Assembly (NCBI RefSeq): GCF_033095945.1
Contig: NZ_AP026800.1
Location: forward strand, 992,001 to 1,056,000
Source of the DNA: Bombiscardovia apis
GTDB lineage: Bacteria; Actinomycetota; Actinomycetes; Actinomycetales; Bifidobacteriaceae
DNA length: 64,000 nucleotides
Reading direction: 5' to 3'
A program made the translations under genes and the position numbers. Within the stretch, counting starts at the first letter, position 1. Each line of letters begins with the position of its first letter. The notes beneath the pieces are model-generated. The model ran no database searches and was not told where the DNA came from. It worked only from the letters and a program-made list of their open reading frames with translations. This document shows positions 8,459 through 17,508 of this stretch, in pieces.

Positions 8459-9478
8459 TTACTTATCCTTGGAGAGGTAGGTGTCGATTTGGGATTGGTA
8501 GTGGGCTTTTTGCAGGCTTGGTATCCAGGAGACTTCGAAAGAGTTGCGGGCTAGTTGGGCGATTTGTTCTTTGCTGAGGTTGAATTGGCTGGCTAGAGCG
8601 TAGTAGTTATCGTTGATGTAGCCGCCGAAATAGGCTGGGTCGTCTGAGTTGACACAGATTTTGGCGCCCTTGCTCAAGAGTTCCAAAATTGCCTCGCCCT
8701 TCATCTTGGGAGAGGTATCTGTCCTAGCAGGCGGGCAGGAAGTGATGCCAATACCTTGCTTAACCGCGAAGTCTACTAGGTCAGGATCTTCCACGATGTT
8801 AGTTCCGTGGTCGATACGCTCCACGCCCATAATCTCCAAGGCCTGCTTAATGTGCTCGATAGAGTCCTTCTGGTCCACATCGCAGTGGGCGGTAATATGC
8901 AAACCAGCGGCCTGCGCATCCTCGAACTGGCGGGCGAACTTGAGGGGTGGATTGTTGTGTTCGTCGGAATCTAAGCCCACACCCACAATCCAATCCTTAT
9001 AGGGCATGGCCTCTGCCAAGGTTTGGCGCGCTGACTCTTTGGAATAATCTCGCAGGAAACACATAACCAGTGCGGCGTCCACTCCCAAGTCTTGCGCATC
9101 GACGACTGCCTTGTGCAAACCAGTAATCACGGTGGCAAAAGAAATCCCCCGGCTCGTATGGGCCTGGGGGTCGAAGAACATCTCTACATGTCGTACCGTA
9201 TTTGCTGCGGCTTTTTGCAGGTAGGCGTATGCCAAATCATAAAAGTCCTGCTCGGTTTGCAAGACTTCCATAGCTGGGTAGTACACGCTTAAGAATGATG
9301 GCAAATCGTGGAAATTGTACGTCTTGCGGACTTCTTCCACGGTAGTTTGACCTATATCAATATGATTGCGCTGGGCCAATTTCAGCTTCAAATCGGGCTC
9401 AAGCGTTCCCTCAACATGCAGGTGAAGCTCAGCCTTCGGTAGTTGGTCGATAAATGCCCTAATTTCACAAGCCGTCAT
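8459..9478 (-). CDS. Adenosine-deaminase-family metal hydrolase (variant)
   Basis: The 339-residue protein is an amidohydrolase-fold member of the adenosine/adenine deaminase family. It has the metal-binding HLHVEGT motif (His19, His21), a third metal His at 198, an IDHGTN motif (His224, the likely catalytic base) and the metal-binding NSDDP motif near 278-281. The usual HAGE motif, whose Glu protonates the purine ring, reads HCDV here, and the usual CPxSN loop reads CPPARTD. So the reaction is uncertain: it may deaminate adenosine or adenine, or act on another substrate. A structured leader lies just upstream. Confidence 0.8.
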   Translation of the reverse strand: MTACEIRAFIDQLPKAELHLHVEGTLEPDLKLKLAQRNHIDIGQTTVEEVRKTYNFHDLPSFLSVYYPAMEVLQTEQDFYDLAYAYLQKAAANTVRHVEMFFDPQAHTSRGISFATVITGLHKAVVDAQDLGVDAALVMCFLRDYSKESARQTLAEAMPYKDWIVGVGLDSDEHNNPPLKFARQFEDAQAAGLHITAHCDVDQKDSIEHIKQALEIMGVERIDHGTNIVEDPDLVDFAVKQGIGITSCPPARTDTSPKMKGEAILELLSKGAKICVNSDDPAYFGGYINDNYYALASQFNLSKEQIAQLARNSFEVSWIPSLQKAHYQSQIDTYLSKDK

Positions 9479-9506
9479 GACGATACCCCTAAAAGTTGGA
9501 TGAACA

Positions 9507-9585
9507 GAAACGGCAACTTTAGATTATCAAACTTACGAATCGCTTATGTTAACTTCGTAATATAAGCTCTACAAGCTGCCGTTTC
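9507..9585 (-). ncRNA. Structured leader upstream of the deaminase gene (candidate switch)
   Basis: A 9-base closing stem (9507-9515 with 9577-9585) encloses two shorter stems, 533-539 with 554-560 and 542-547 with 562-567 (add 9000). These two stems cross each other, so they form either a pseudoknot or mutually exclusive pairs. The element ends about 28 bases before the deaminase start on the same strand. It does not match the purine riboswitch core that I know. It might instead be the terminator region of the ABC operon upstream. Confidence 0.35.
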
Positions 9586-9621
9586 ATTAGTAAAACCGAG
9601 AGTACGCGGCATATAGCAATA

Positions 9622-10278
9622 TTAACGGGCGTTTTCAAGCCTTTTAGAGTCCGTGTATATGTGCCCATTTTCTATAGTGAAGACAGAGTCTGCTACTTGC
9701 ATTATTTCATCGTCGTGATGGGAAGCAATCACAATAGTGGTTCCTTGCTCCTTCTGGTGTTCCATTTCACCGAGAAATGTCTCAACCGAAGCCTTGTCTA
9801 AGCCGTTAGTCGGCTCGTCGAGCAAAACCAGCTTTTGCTTCTCCATTAAAGCCTGAACAATAGCTAACTTCTGCCTCATTCCAAGCGAATATGACTTCAC
9901 TTTTTCATCGCGATGCTCATACAAACCAAACTGGCTCATGAGGCGCAGGGTTTCTTTTGGATCCCAGCCGTTGTCAAGCCCTGCAAGATATTCCAAATTC
10001 CACATAGCACTCTGGTTGCCAATAAACCCCGGTGTTTCAATGATAATACCGGTCTTAGTTGGCAATCCCTTGTTAAACTCTACCGGTTTATCATTCACAA
10101 CTATCGTGCCACTATCTGGACGGATAAAACCGCATAAAGCTCTCAAAAGCATCGTTTTACCTGACCCGTTAGGCCCTACAAGTCCGTAGACTTTCCCCTG
10201 CTCACAGGAAAGGTTTACTTCTTCTAAAACTTTCTTGGACTTTATAGACTTACTAAGATTTTCTACGCTGACAAACAT
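9622..10278 (-). CDS. ABC transporter ATP-binding protein
   Basis: The 218-residue protein has Walker A (GPNGSGKT, 35-42), an ABC signature in the variant form SYSLGMRQK (129-137), Walker B with catalytic Glu (VLLDEPTNGLD, from 151) and an H-loop His near 197. It resembles the ATPases of bacteriocin and lantibiotic export or immunity transporters. It is the last gene of a tight operon after three membrane genes, nine bases from the preceding stop, and should energise them. Confidence 0.9.
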   Translation of the reverse strand: MFVSVENLSKSIKSKKVLEEVNLSCEQGKVYGLVGPNGSGKTMLLRALCGFIRPDSGTIVVNDKPVEFNKGLPTKTGIIIETPGFIGNQSAMWNLEYLAGLDNGWDPKETLRLMSQFGLYEHRDEKVKSYSLGMRQKLAIVQALMEKQKLVLLDEPTNGLDKASVETFLGEMEHQKEQGTTIVIASHHDDEIMQVADSVFTIENGHIYTDSKRLENAR

Positions 10279-10287
10279 GATGGCCTC

Positions 10288-10953
10288 CTACAGTATTTCT
10301 GATCGTTTATAGAACTGGTAATTGATAATGAGTATGAGCACTGTGCTAATAGCTAGGATTGGAATCCAATTGGGCAAATGCGCCAAACTGTGTCCAAGCA
10401 ACAAGTGTTGAACATCTGATAGTCCGCTGTATGCATACGCCAAGACTGTACTGACAAGAAAACCGACAATACGATTGCCTGCGCTCGCTATAGCATCTGC
10501 GACGAGCAGTAGCACTATAAGCATCCACAAACCACAAACAAAATCTGCCAGACTTCCCAGGGAACGAGTTTGCGGCATGAGACCCCACATAATAAACAGT
10601 TGAGGAACTGAATACAGCAAAGCATAAAGGAGCACTAGCCCTATGTATCTGATATATCGCTCCGCTCCCCGACGCCGTCTTATATAGACCAGCCAGTTGT
10701 CTTCCAGCAGGTAAGACTGCGGCTGGCCTAAACTCAGCAACAAACCAAACTCTAAAAAGGAAAAGACTGTGAAATCGAAAGTTGATAGAAGATCGGTTTC
10801 AGACACAGATTTCGGAAACATACCAATAAAAGTGGCCGTGTCAGGAGAGCGCGATAGATAAGAGAAAAAAACCACCAAATATATTACTAGTAGGCCAAGG
10901 CGTGAGAGTACTCTTTCTCTGAGGGTGTCGGAATAACTAGTTTGTTTGTCCAT
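10288..10953 (-). CDS. ABC-2-type membrane subunit (third in operon)
   Basis: This 221-residue protein has about six hydrophobic segments and a basic loop (YIRRRRGAERYIRYIG) after the second. No catalytic motif is seen. It starts one base after the stop of the preceding membrane gene and is followed closely by the ATPase, so it is very likely a permease or accessory subunit of that transporter. The family cannot be named with confidence. Confidence 0.75.
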   Translation of the reverse strand: MDKQTSYSDTLRERVLSRLGLLVIYLVVFFSYLSRSPDTATFIGMFPKSVSETDLLSTFDFTVFSFLEFGLLLSLGQPQSYLLEDNWLVYIRRRRGAERYIRYIGLVLLYALLYSVPQLFIMWGLMPQTRSLGSLADFVCGLWMLIVLLLVADAIASAGNRIVGFLVSTVLAYAYSGLSDVQHLLLGHSLAHLPNWIPILAISTVLILIINYQFYKRSEIL

Positions 10954-10954
10954 A

Positions 10955-11665
10955 CTAGCTCCCTAAGTAATCGCGGTTATCGTAAGCCCAACCGCACACA
11001 AAAGTAAGCAAGATGCAGAAGGAAGCAAAGGGTATCAGTTTGTTGATTGCAAGACTGGAGAATGTAGGTTCCACGGGTATTAAAAAGTAAAATATAAGAC
11101 TAGTGAAGTCAGGTGCCCAACCGTTTAAAACCCAGTTTGCCGAGATTAAAGCCACCATAAGGACCGGCATCGTTTTACCCCAAGACAAGCCGAAGCTGAT
11201 AAGCATATATTGGAAAAGACCTATAGCAATAAGTTGGGTGCAAGAACTTATAAACATGAGTAGCAAGATACCCGGTAATTGCTCTTTTGCCTGTGACCAA
11301 TCCCGATGACCAAAACCGAATTCTATAGCTATCCATGTAACCAAGCTCAGCACTGTAACTGCCAGCGCGCATAAGAATAACCACCAAATATTCGATTGGA
11401 ATTCTTTTTGAGTAGAAGAGCGAGCCCGCTCAAAAGGACCATAGCTACTAAACCCGAAGTACAGAATGACAAGAAAAAGAGGAACGCAAGTAATTGCGAA
11501 ACCGCGCTGATTTAAAAATTTCTCGATAGAATCCTGAGCGGTCAACAGGAATGGTGAAGTAAACCCGACTCCCTCGATTACAATTCCAAGCACGGCAAAA
11601 GTAAAGATTATTACCCGCGCTGACTGAGAAGTTTTTACCAAGCGTAATTTAGTTTCAGAGAACAT
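10955..11665 (-). CDS. ABC-2-type membrane subunit (second in operon)
   Basis: The 236-residue protein has about six hydrophobic segments. Its start lies inside the end of the preceding gene (overlap of 11 bases), and its stop is one base before the next start, which points to strict co-expression. It has no recognised motif; its role as a membrane subunit is inferred from the operon. Confidence 0.75.
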   Translation of the reverse strand: MFSETKLRLVKTSQSARVIIFTFAVLGIVIEGVGFTSPFLLTAQDSIEKFLNQRGFAITCVPLFLVILYFGFSSYGPFERARSSTQKEFQSNIWWLFLCALAVTVLSLVTWIAIEFGFGHRDWSQAKEQLPGILLLMFISSCTQLIAIGLFQYMLISFGLSWGKTMPVLMVALISANWVLNGWAPDFTSLIFYFLIPVEPTFSSLAINKLIPFASFCILLTFVCGWAYDNRDYLGS

Positions 11666-12476
11666 CTTGCGCCTGCTTTCGCGAATAGAGCACAGCAGTT
11701 ATACCAGCTAAAACAGGCAAAGTGAGCGCTGCGCCCAATTCGTTAGGGCCTCTGTCAGTGAACGCTACCCCATATTTAAGAAAGTTGATATGGCTTAGCC
11801 CGTACAAACTAATCTGTGTGCTATTACTGACGATAATATGCAAAGCAAGAACAAGTACGAATGGCGCAATGACTTCTATGTAGCGCTTCTTGGTGAAGAA
11901 AGAAACCGCAACTGCAATATCAGCAAATAGACCGGAGAGTATAAAAACATACACAAAAGTGACTAGCATCAACGCAATCTGGTTCTGCTGGTAGAAGCCA
12001 TACACCCATGATTCTTTGTCTATAAGAGGGTAATTGTATTCGTTTAAAGTACCATCCACAAACCACATGTGGGGCCGATGAATGATAGCAATGACGCCGC
12101 TGCACACCAGAGGAAACAACCCAGCAGTTCCGCCCAAAATGAACCCGGAGAGCAACGACTGTTGCAATGCCTCTTTATTATTCACACGAGTACTCAGCAA
12201 GGACATACGGCCACTGAGTTTTTCGTCAGCATAAACGCTTCCACCAAAGAAAGCAGCTAACAATGGCAGAACAAATAAGTACAGGTGAGATCCGCGTCCA
12301 AAATAACTGAACAACAACATGTAATTAAAAAAATTCGGATTAGGCTGGGGCAGATTCCAACCCATAAAAAAAGCGGTTTTATATTGAATACCAAGAAGAA
12401 TAATCGTTGTTATAATAACTACTAACCATTTCCAACTGGTAATACCCATCAACAGTTGCCGTTTAGTAAGTTTCAT
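11655..12476 (-). CDS. ABC-2-type permease (first in operon)
   Basis: The protein of 273 residues has about six hydrophobic segments, with an ABC-2-like cytoplasmic motif (DEKLSGRMSLLSTR) after the second, as in lantibiotic immunity and export permeases. I chose the ATG at 12474-12476, which begins MKLTKRQL and gives a usual N-terminus; an in-frame start at 12524 would add 16 residues with no ribosome site. It opens the operon of three membrane genes and one ATPase and is divergent from the secreted protein gene at 12858. Confidence 0.8.
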   Translation of the reverse strand: MKLTKRQLLMGITSWKWLVVIITTIILLGIQYKTAFFMGWNLPQPNPNFFNYMLLFSYFGRGSHLYLFVLPLLAAFFGGSVYADEKLSGRMSLLSTRVNNKEALQQSLLSGFILGGTAGLFPLVCSGVIAIIHRPHMWFVDGTLNEYNYPLIDKESWVYGFYQQNQIALMLVTFVYVFILSGLFADIAVAVSFFTKKRYIEVIAPFVLVLALHIIVSNSTQISLYGLSHINFLKYGVAFTDRGPNELGAALTLPVLAGITAVLYSRKQAQDVL

Positions 12477-12857
12477 AATAATTCCCAACGGTAAGTACAA
12501 ACGATGCCGTAAAGGTGAGTACACTCCCCGTCAAGCGTCCACCAGCTATCCAGCCTTTTCAGCAACCATAGCATAGTTCTTTCAGGGGGCATGCAGCTAC
12601 GTCTCCTTCGATTACTTAACTTATTGCTGAGCAGAGCGGGAAAATAATAATGAGAGAGGCATATCGATATCCGGCCGTGAGAATATCGATACCTTACAGA
12701 ATATGAGTTTTCAGTGTTTTCGCACCGCAGAAAGCATATTACAAAAAATCTAAACTGACATATACGACAGATATGTCTACTGTCGAAATTGGGACCATTA
12801 ATATAAAATGTGTGTTCGGTCGTCCCTACTTAGCGCACGAAGAACATCGGAGTCTTC
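12477..12857. promoter_or_regulatory. Divergent regulatory region with two dyads
   Basis: This 381-base AT-rich region lies between the ABC operon and the secreted protein gene. It has an inverted repeat at 12662-12670/12683-12691 (9-base arms, centres 21 bases apart). A second one is at 12757-12763/12771-12777 (7-base arms), and a third overlaps it at 12765-12770/12780-12785. An AT-rich -10-like element (TATAAA) is at 12802-12807. These look like operator sites for a dimeric regulator. No regulator gene is adjacent. Confidence 0.5.
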
Positions 12858-13271
12858 ATGTTTACAAGCAGAAACAAAAAGTTCGCTGGAGTGGTACTCG
12901 CCTTAGTAACCAGTCTTGGTTTCGCAGCACCAGCTATGGCAAATAATCACGCCGACACTAGTTGGTCCTTCACTCTTACTCCTTGGAACAACCTCGGTAA
13001 AACAGGAGCACGCAGCAAAACGGATACTTCTTCCGTATATGCCCGTGTCAATTGGCGTAGTAATACTGGTCCGGTTTGGGCATGGGCTGAAGCTGGCAAT
13101 AGCGCCAATGTCGGCACAGCTGTAGTACCGATTTGGAGTGGTCAATCCGTGAAGATAAGTCAGTATATCTACGAGTGGGGCTATCGATCAGCACGACTCT
13201 GTATATCAGATGCGAATGGGGATAGCGCTACGGTTCGAGTTACTGGTGTCTGGAGTCCAGATTCCGTATGA
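12858..13271 (+). CDS. Small secreted protein, DUF2712-like
   Basis: The 137-residue protein has a clear signal peptide: a basic start, a hydrophobic core (9-22) and a likely cleavage after AMA at residue 28. The mature part of about 109 residues is rich in Ser, Thr, Trp and Tyr, with one Cys, and ends in GVWSPDSV. The pattern (aromatic beta-strand repeats, a terminal WSPD) resembles DUF2712 proteins of Gram-positive bacteria, as far as I can judge from memory. A ribosome site (GGAG) precedes the ATG. It is divergent from an ABC exporter-like operon and could be its cargo, for example a bacteriocin-like protein. Confidence 0.7.
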   Translation: MFTSRNKKFAGVVLALVTSLGFAAPAMANNHADTSWSFTLTPWNNLGKTGARSKTDTSSVYARVNWRSNTGPVWAWAEAGNSANVGTAVVPIWSGQSVKISQYIYEWGYRSARLCISDANGDSATVRVTGVWSPDSV

Positions 13272-13287
13272 GTTAACGCTCTCATAG

Positions 13288-13344
13288 GATAAAATAGTTT
13301 GACCTCTAGCAGAGGTATTTTGCTAGAGGTCAAACTATTTTATC
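13288..13344. terminator. Perfect 23-base-arm bidirectional terminator
   Basis: Arms at 13288-13310 and 13322-13344 are perfect inverted copies around an 11-base loop. A run of A at the left base and T at the right base gives a U-tract in both directions, so it can terminate both the secreted protein gene and the convergent cmk-der gene. Confidence 0.9.
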
Positions 13345-13349
13345 TTGAG

Positions 13350-15491
13350 TTACTTGGACTTGCCCTTGTTTTTCTCTCGGATGTGGACTGAGAGTTGGAT
13401 TGGGGTGCCTTGGAAGCCGAACTCTTCGCGCAGGCGTCGCTCTAGGAAGCGGCGGTAGGAGGCTTCCAGGAAGCCTGTCGCGAAGATGACGAAGCGCGGC
13501 GGGCGGGTTGATGCCTGCGTGGCGAACAGAATACGAGGCTGCTTGCCACCGCGCAGAGGATGTGGGTGGGCGGCCTGAACTGTGCCGAGGAAGGCGTTGA
13601 GCTTGCCCGTGGGGATGCGCTGATCCCAAGATTCTAGGGCCGTATGCATGGCTTGAGACAGACGGTTGGTATGCCAGCCGGTCTTGGCAGAGAGATTGAC
13701 TCGCTCGGCCCAAGTGACCCGGTCGAACTCAGTCTGCCAGAGGCGCTCTAAGCGTTGGCGGCCAAAGTCGTCAAGCAAATCCCACTTATTGAAGACCAAC
13801 ACTACGGCTCTACCTGCATCGACTGCCTGGCTCATGACCTTCAAATCTTGGTCGGCGATAGGCTGCGAAACATCGAAGAGCACCAAGGCCAGCTCGGAGC
13901 GCTCGATAGCCGCCTGAGTGCGCAGGCTGGAATAGTATTCAGCACCAGAAATTTTGTGCAAGCGGCGCTTAATACCAGCCGTATCAATAAAGAGCCAGTC
14001 CTCATCGCCGATCTCGATAATCTCGTCGATAGGGTCTCGGGTAGTGCCGGCCAAGTCGTTGACCACAGCCCTCTCCTGGCCAGCCAGCTGGTTCAGGAGC
14101 GAAGACTTACCAACGTTGGGGCGGCCAACGAGAGCCACGCGCGGAAGACCTGAAGGAGTCAAGAAACCAGAGGTTTTCTCGGCCTTCTTCAGCTGGTCGA
14201 CGGCAGCATCGAGCAGGTCGCCAACACCGCGGCCGTGCATAGCCGAAATCGGGTAAGGCTCACCCATACCCAGCTTCCAGAACTCTGCTGCTGTGTAGTC
14301 AGCATTCCTAGAATCGAGCTTGTTGACGGCCAGCACTACAGGCTTTCCTGCCTGACGGAGCATGGTTACCAAGCGAGTGTCCATGTCGGTGAGGCCAACT
14401 TGGCCGTCGACGACGAACATGACTGCATCGGCAAGCGTAACAGCTAACTGGGCCTGGTCAGCAATCGCCGAGCCAATGCCTTGAGCGTCAGCCTCCCAAC
14501 CGCCAGTATCCACAATCTTGAAATCGGTACCAGACCACTCAGCATCGTAGGAGACACGATCGCGAGTCACACCCGGCGTATCTTCCACAACTGCGGCCCT
14601 GCGGCCTAGAATGCGGTTCACCAGCGTAGATTTGCCAACATTAGGCCGACCGACTACTGCCAAAACGCCCACTGACTTAGGGCTCAGGGGCTCATTGCTG
14701 TGCTGGCCCTCAGCTTCAATCAGTGCGCGATCGTCTTCGTCGAGCTCATAGTCGTCTAAGTACTGCGAATAGTTTTCGTCGTCTACATCAACGAGAGCTT
14801 GCTCTACGATGCCAACCAAAGTTTGCAAGGTCTGGTCAAAAGTCATATCAGAATTATCGACTTCGATGACGCCCTCGGCAGGCTCGGTGAAAGAAGTAAC
14901 CTTCGAATCCACTCGGTCTCGTGCTGCAACATCGTCTTTGCCAGCTGCCGAAGTCTTGCTAGCATCTTGCCCCGAGCGGCGGGCAGCGCGGACCTCTTCA
15001 CGAGCAGTAAGCAGAATGCGAACTTCTGCGTCGGGAGCTACAACAGTAGTTATATCTCGACCTTCGGCCACTACTCCCCTGCCATCAGACTGAGAATCGG
15101 GGTCAGCCTCGGCGGCAATGTAAGCCCGCTGAGCAGCAATAAGTACGTGGCGCACGCCCTGAATGCTAGACACAACAGACACGTGGGAAGAAACCTCAGC
15201 AGAGCGTATCTCCTCAACGACGTCTCGGCCGTCTAACTGAATCCAGAAGTCATCGGGATTCACGCTAATCTCGAAATGGCCCTCAGTAAAGAGTGCTCCC
15301 ACTGCTTCAACAACGCTTTGCTCGTCTAAGTCGGTAGCATCTAAGTCAATGCCCTGCTCCATGCACCACAAAGCACTCGTGCGATACATGGCGCCCGTAT
15401 CGAGATAGGCTAAGTCGAAGTGACGCGCTAAAGCCTTGGAAGTTGAGGACTTGCCTACTCCAGCTGGCCCGTCAATAGCTACGGTAATCAC
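13350..15491 (-). CDS. der: Cytidylate kinase / ribosome GTPase Der fusion
   Basis: One frame of 713 residues joins two enzymes. Residues 1-230 are cytidylate kinase, which phosphorylates CMP and dCMP (P-loop GPAGVGKSS at 8-16, then DTGAMYR and a GRDI motif). Residues 275-713 are Der (EngA), a double GTPase needed for 50S ribosome maturation: two G domains with [10 protein letters not shown] and [10 protein letters not shown], DTxG motifs, NKLD and NKWD, and a KH-like end. A linker of about 45 acidic residues joins them. The fusion is typical of bifidobacteria. The gene starts with GTG, which overlaps the rluB stop by four bases, after a strong AAGGAGG site. Confidence 0.95.
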   Translation of the reverse strand: MITVAIDGPAGVGKSSTSKALARHFDLAYLDTGAMYRTSALWCMEQGIDLDATDLDEQSVVEAVGALFTEGHFEISVNPDDFWIQLDGRDVVEEIRSAEVSSHVSVVSSIQGVRHVLIAAQRAYIAAEADPDSQSDGRGVVAEGRDITTVVAPDAEVRILLTAREEVRAARRSGQDASKTSAAGKDDVAARDRVDSKVTSFTEPAEGVIEVDNSDMTFDQTLQTLVGIVEQALVDVDDENYSQYLDDYELDEDDRALIEAEGQHSNEPLSPKSVGVLAVVGRPNVGKSTLVNRILGRRAAVVEDTPGVTRDRVSYDAEWSGTDFKIVDTGGWEADAQGIGSAIADQAQLAVTLADAVMFVVDGQVGLTDMDTRLVTMLRQAGKPVVLAVNKLDSRNADYTAAEFWKLGMGEPYPISAMHGRGVGDLLDAAVDQLKKAEKTSGFLTPSGLPRVALVGRPNVGKSSLLNQLAGQERAVVNDLAGTTRDPIDEIIEIGDEDWLFIDTAGIKRRLHKISGAEYYSSLRTQAAIERSELALVLFDVSQPIADQDLKVMSQAVDAGRAVVLVFNKWDLLDDFGRQRLERLWQTEFDRVTWAERVNLSAKTGWHTNRLSQAMHTALESWDQRIPTGKLNAFLGTVQAAHPHPLRGGKQPRILFATQASTRPPRFVIFATGFLEASYRRFLERRLREEFGFQGTPIQLSVHIREKNKGKSK

Positions 15492-16261
15492 AGGCCTACC
15501 TCCTTATCGAGGGCGGTAATCTCGGCCTTAGACAGAATGCGGTAGGATCCGGGCTTCACATCACCCAAGTGAATCGGGCCGATTTGAGTACGGACCAAGC
15601 GCACTACCGGGAAACCAATAGCTTCAAAGACGCGGCGGACGATACGGTTCTTGCCCGAATGGATTACGACTTTTACCATGGTGTGATCGCGCGAGCGGTC
15701 GATAATGGCGCAGTGGTCCAAGCGAATAGGACCGTCGTTGAGCATCACGCCCTGGGTAACCAAGCGCCGGCAGACGTTGCCACCAAGCTTGCCCTGCACG
15801 GTGGCCATATAGGTTTTTTCAACCTCATACTTGGGGTGCATCACATGCTGGGCCAGCTCGCCGTCGTCGGTCATCAAAATGAGGCCTTCGGAATCGTAGT
15901 CCAAACGCCCCATGTGGAAGACACGCTCATAGCGGTCTCCGATGATGTCTCGCAGGGTGTAGCGCCCCTTGGGATCGTCCATAGCAGAGAGCACCTTGCG
16001 TGGCTTATTGAGCGCCATCGTAACGTGCTTACCGCTGATGTGTATACGCGAGCCGTCGACGCGAATCTGCTGCTTGTCGGGGTTGACCCGGCTGCCCAAT
16101 TCGGTAACGAGTACACCGTCGACTTCTACTCGCCCATCGGTAATTATTTCTTCGCATTTGCGCCGGGACCCAAAGCCCGCTTGCGCTAATACTTTTTGAA
16201 GACGAATGCCTTCTTCGTCTGATTCATACGCTCGTAATGCGTGTGTATATTGGTGTGGCAT
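15488..16261 (-). CDS. rluB: 23S rRNA pseudouridine synthase (RluB/RsuA family)
   Basis: The 257-residue protein has an N-terminal S4 RNA-binding domain (about 18-75, [19 protein letters not shown]) and a pseudouridine synthase domain with the catalytic-Asp motif [10 protein letters not shown]. It converts uridine to pseudouridine in rRNA; by similarity the 23S enzyme RluB is most likely, though RluE or RsuA cannot be excluded. It overlaps cmk-der by four bases and so shares its operon. A GGGAG site precedes the ATG. Confidence 0.88.
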   Translation of the reverse strand: MPHQYTHALRAYESDEEGIRLQKVLAQAGFGSRRKCEEIITDGRVEVDGVLVTELGSRVNPDKQQIRVDGSRIHISGKHVTMALNKPRKVLSAMDDPKGRYTLRDIIGDRYERVFHMGRLDYDSEGLILMTDDGELAQHVMHPKYEVEKTYMATVQGKLGGNVCRRLVTQGVMLNDGPIRLDHCAIIDRSRDHTMVKVVIHSGKNRIVRRVFEAIGFPVVRLVRTQIGPIHLGDVKPGSYRILSKAEITALDKEVGL

Positions 16262-16422
16262 CGTTCTCCCAACGTGGCCTGTTAAAATGACTTACTGTAT
16301 AGCAAAGTCATAACATAGCTTACCCTAAGCCGGTGATTTTCAGCTAGGCTGAATCAACATCATGCCGACTGCTTTTGCAGCTCAAGCTGGCAGGCTTAGG
16401 CAGACGCCACAAAGGACGGATG

Positions 16423-17508
16423 ATGGAACCAGACACGAGCATACAGTCGCTAGCACTGCTCAAACCAACTACAGTGAGCGCCATACGAGTCGCGGCAGAA
16501 TGTGTAGGCACCTTCCTACTGTGCTTCGCCATCTACGCAGCCTCGTCTTGGGGCCGCCTATCTACTGGCGCTTCTTCTATCGCGGTTGCTCTTACTTGGG
16601 TGTTCGCTGTCATCGCAGTTGGTACGCTCTTCGGTAAGGTGTCCGGCGCACATTTCAATCCCGCCGTGACATTTGCTGCTATGTTCACTGCCCAAATCGG
16701 CTGGCTGGAAGGCCTGTGCTATATCGTAGGTCAGCTCATTGGCGCTATTGGTGCTGGTGCAGCTGTAGTCTACTTGCTGCCGCTTACCGGTGAGAATGCT
16801 GGCAAAGTTTGGCTGCCTGGAGCAGTGAACGGTTTCGACCAGGGTTCGCCTTTACACGACACCTTGCAGCAATACAACCTGAGCTTTAACATAACGATGG
16901 CGATTGCGGCCGAGCTAGTAGCTTGCCTCATCGTGGTCGGCACTTCGGTTGCAACCCTACGCTCTGATGGCCGCGAGCAAGACGGTCACGTATGGAAAAT
17001 GGCCATGGCATACGCTGCCGGCGCTATGATTACCTATCCTCTTACCGGAGCAGGAATGAACCCGGCTCGTTCCACGGGTATCGCTCTCTTCGCCCGCGGC
17101 AAGGGACTCAGCGCTGATCCTATCCAGCAACTGCTCATTTTCTGGATTTGCCCATTCTTGGCAGCAGCCGTCGTCGGACTGGTCACCATCTTGTATCACA
17201 TGCTGCTCGATAATGCGCAAACCCGGCTTGATACCGCTCCTGAGACCCCTATCGACATGCCTGACGTCTTGCTCAACAATGCTGAAGCTGAAGAAGATAA
17301 CTTCACCGATGAATCTAATCCCGAACTGATACTTGATGTGGAAGAAGTTGAGGTTGACGAATCAGCCAATGGAGAAAAGCCTGATAGCGAACAACCATCC
17401 GAGAACAACGCAGAGGTTGAGCCCTCACAAGATAAACAAGATACTCAGGTAAGTCACCACAAGGCCGATTCCCAAGCCAAGGCAGACAACGAAGTCGAAT
17501 CCGACTGA
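16423..17508 (+). CDS. Aquaporin / glycerol facilitator family channel with acidic tail
   Basis: The protein has about 361 residues. Residues 15-275 form the six-helix MIP channel with both NPA motifs (HFNPAVTF and GMNPARSTG). The last ~90 residues form a hydrophilic tail very rich in Glu and Asp, longer than in usual aquaporins. It should conduct water or small solutes such as glycerol. Two adjacent ATGs exist at 16420 and 16423; the second has better spacing from AAAGGA. The tail coding region overlaps the convergent DUF3017 gene by 84 bases. Confidence 0.88.
   Translation: MEPDTSIQSLALLKPTTVSAIRVAAECVGTFLLCFAIYAASSWGRLSTGASSIAVALTWVFAVIAVGTLFGKVSGAHFNPAVTFAAMFTAQIGWLEGLCYIVGQLIGAIGAGAAVVYLLPLTGENAGKVWLPGAVNGFDQGSPLHDTLQQYNLSFNITMAIAAELVACLIVVGTSVATLRSDGREQDGHVWKMAMAYAAGAMITYPLTGAGMNPARSTGIALFARGKGLSADPIQQLLIFWICPFLAAAVVGLVTILYHMLLDNAQTRLDTAPETPIDMPDVLLNNAEAEEDNFTDESNPELILDVEEVEVDESANGEKPDSEQPSENNAEVEPSQDKQDTQVSHHKADSQAKADNEVESD

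Noticed and set aside
9479..9621. Purine riboswitch before the deaminase
   Set aside because: The conserved core pattern of that class (including GTTTCTACC) is absent; only a novel structure is proposed.
15569..16189. 206-codon plus-strand frame opposite rluB
   Set aside because: It is antisense to a well-identified gene and has no start signal.
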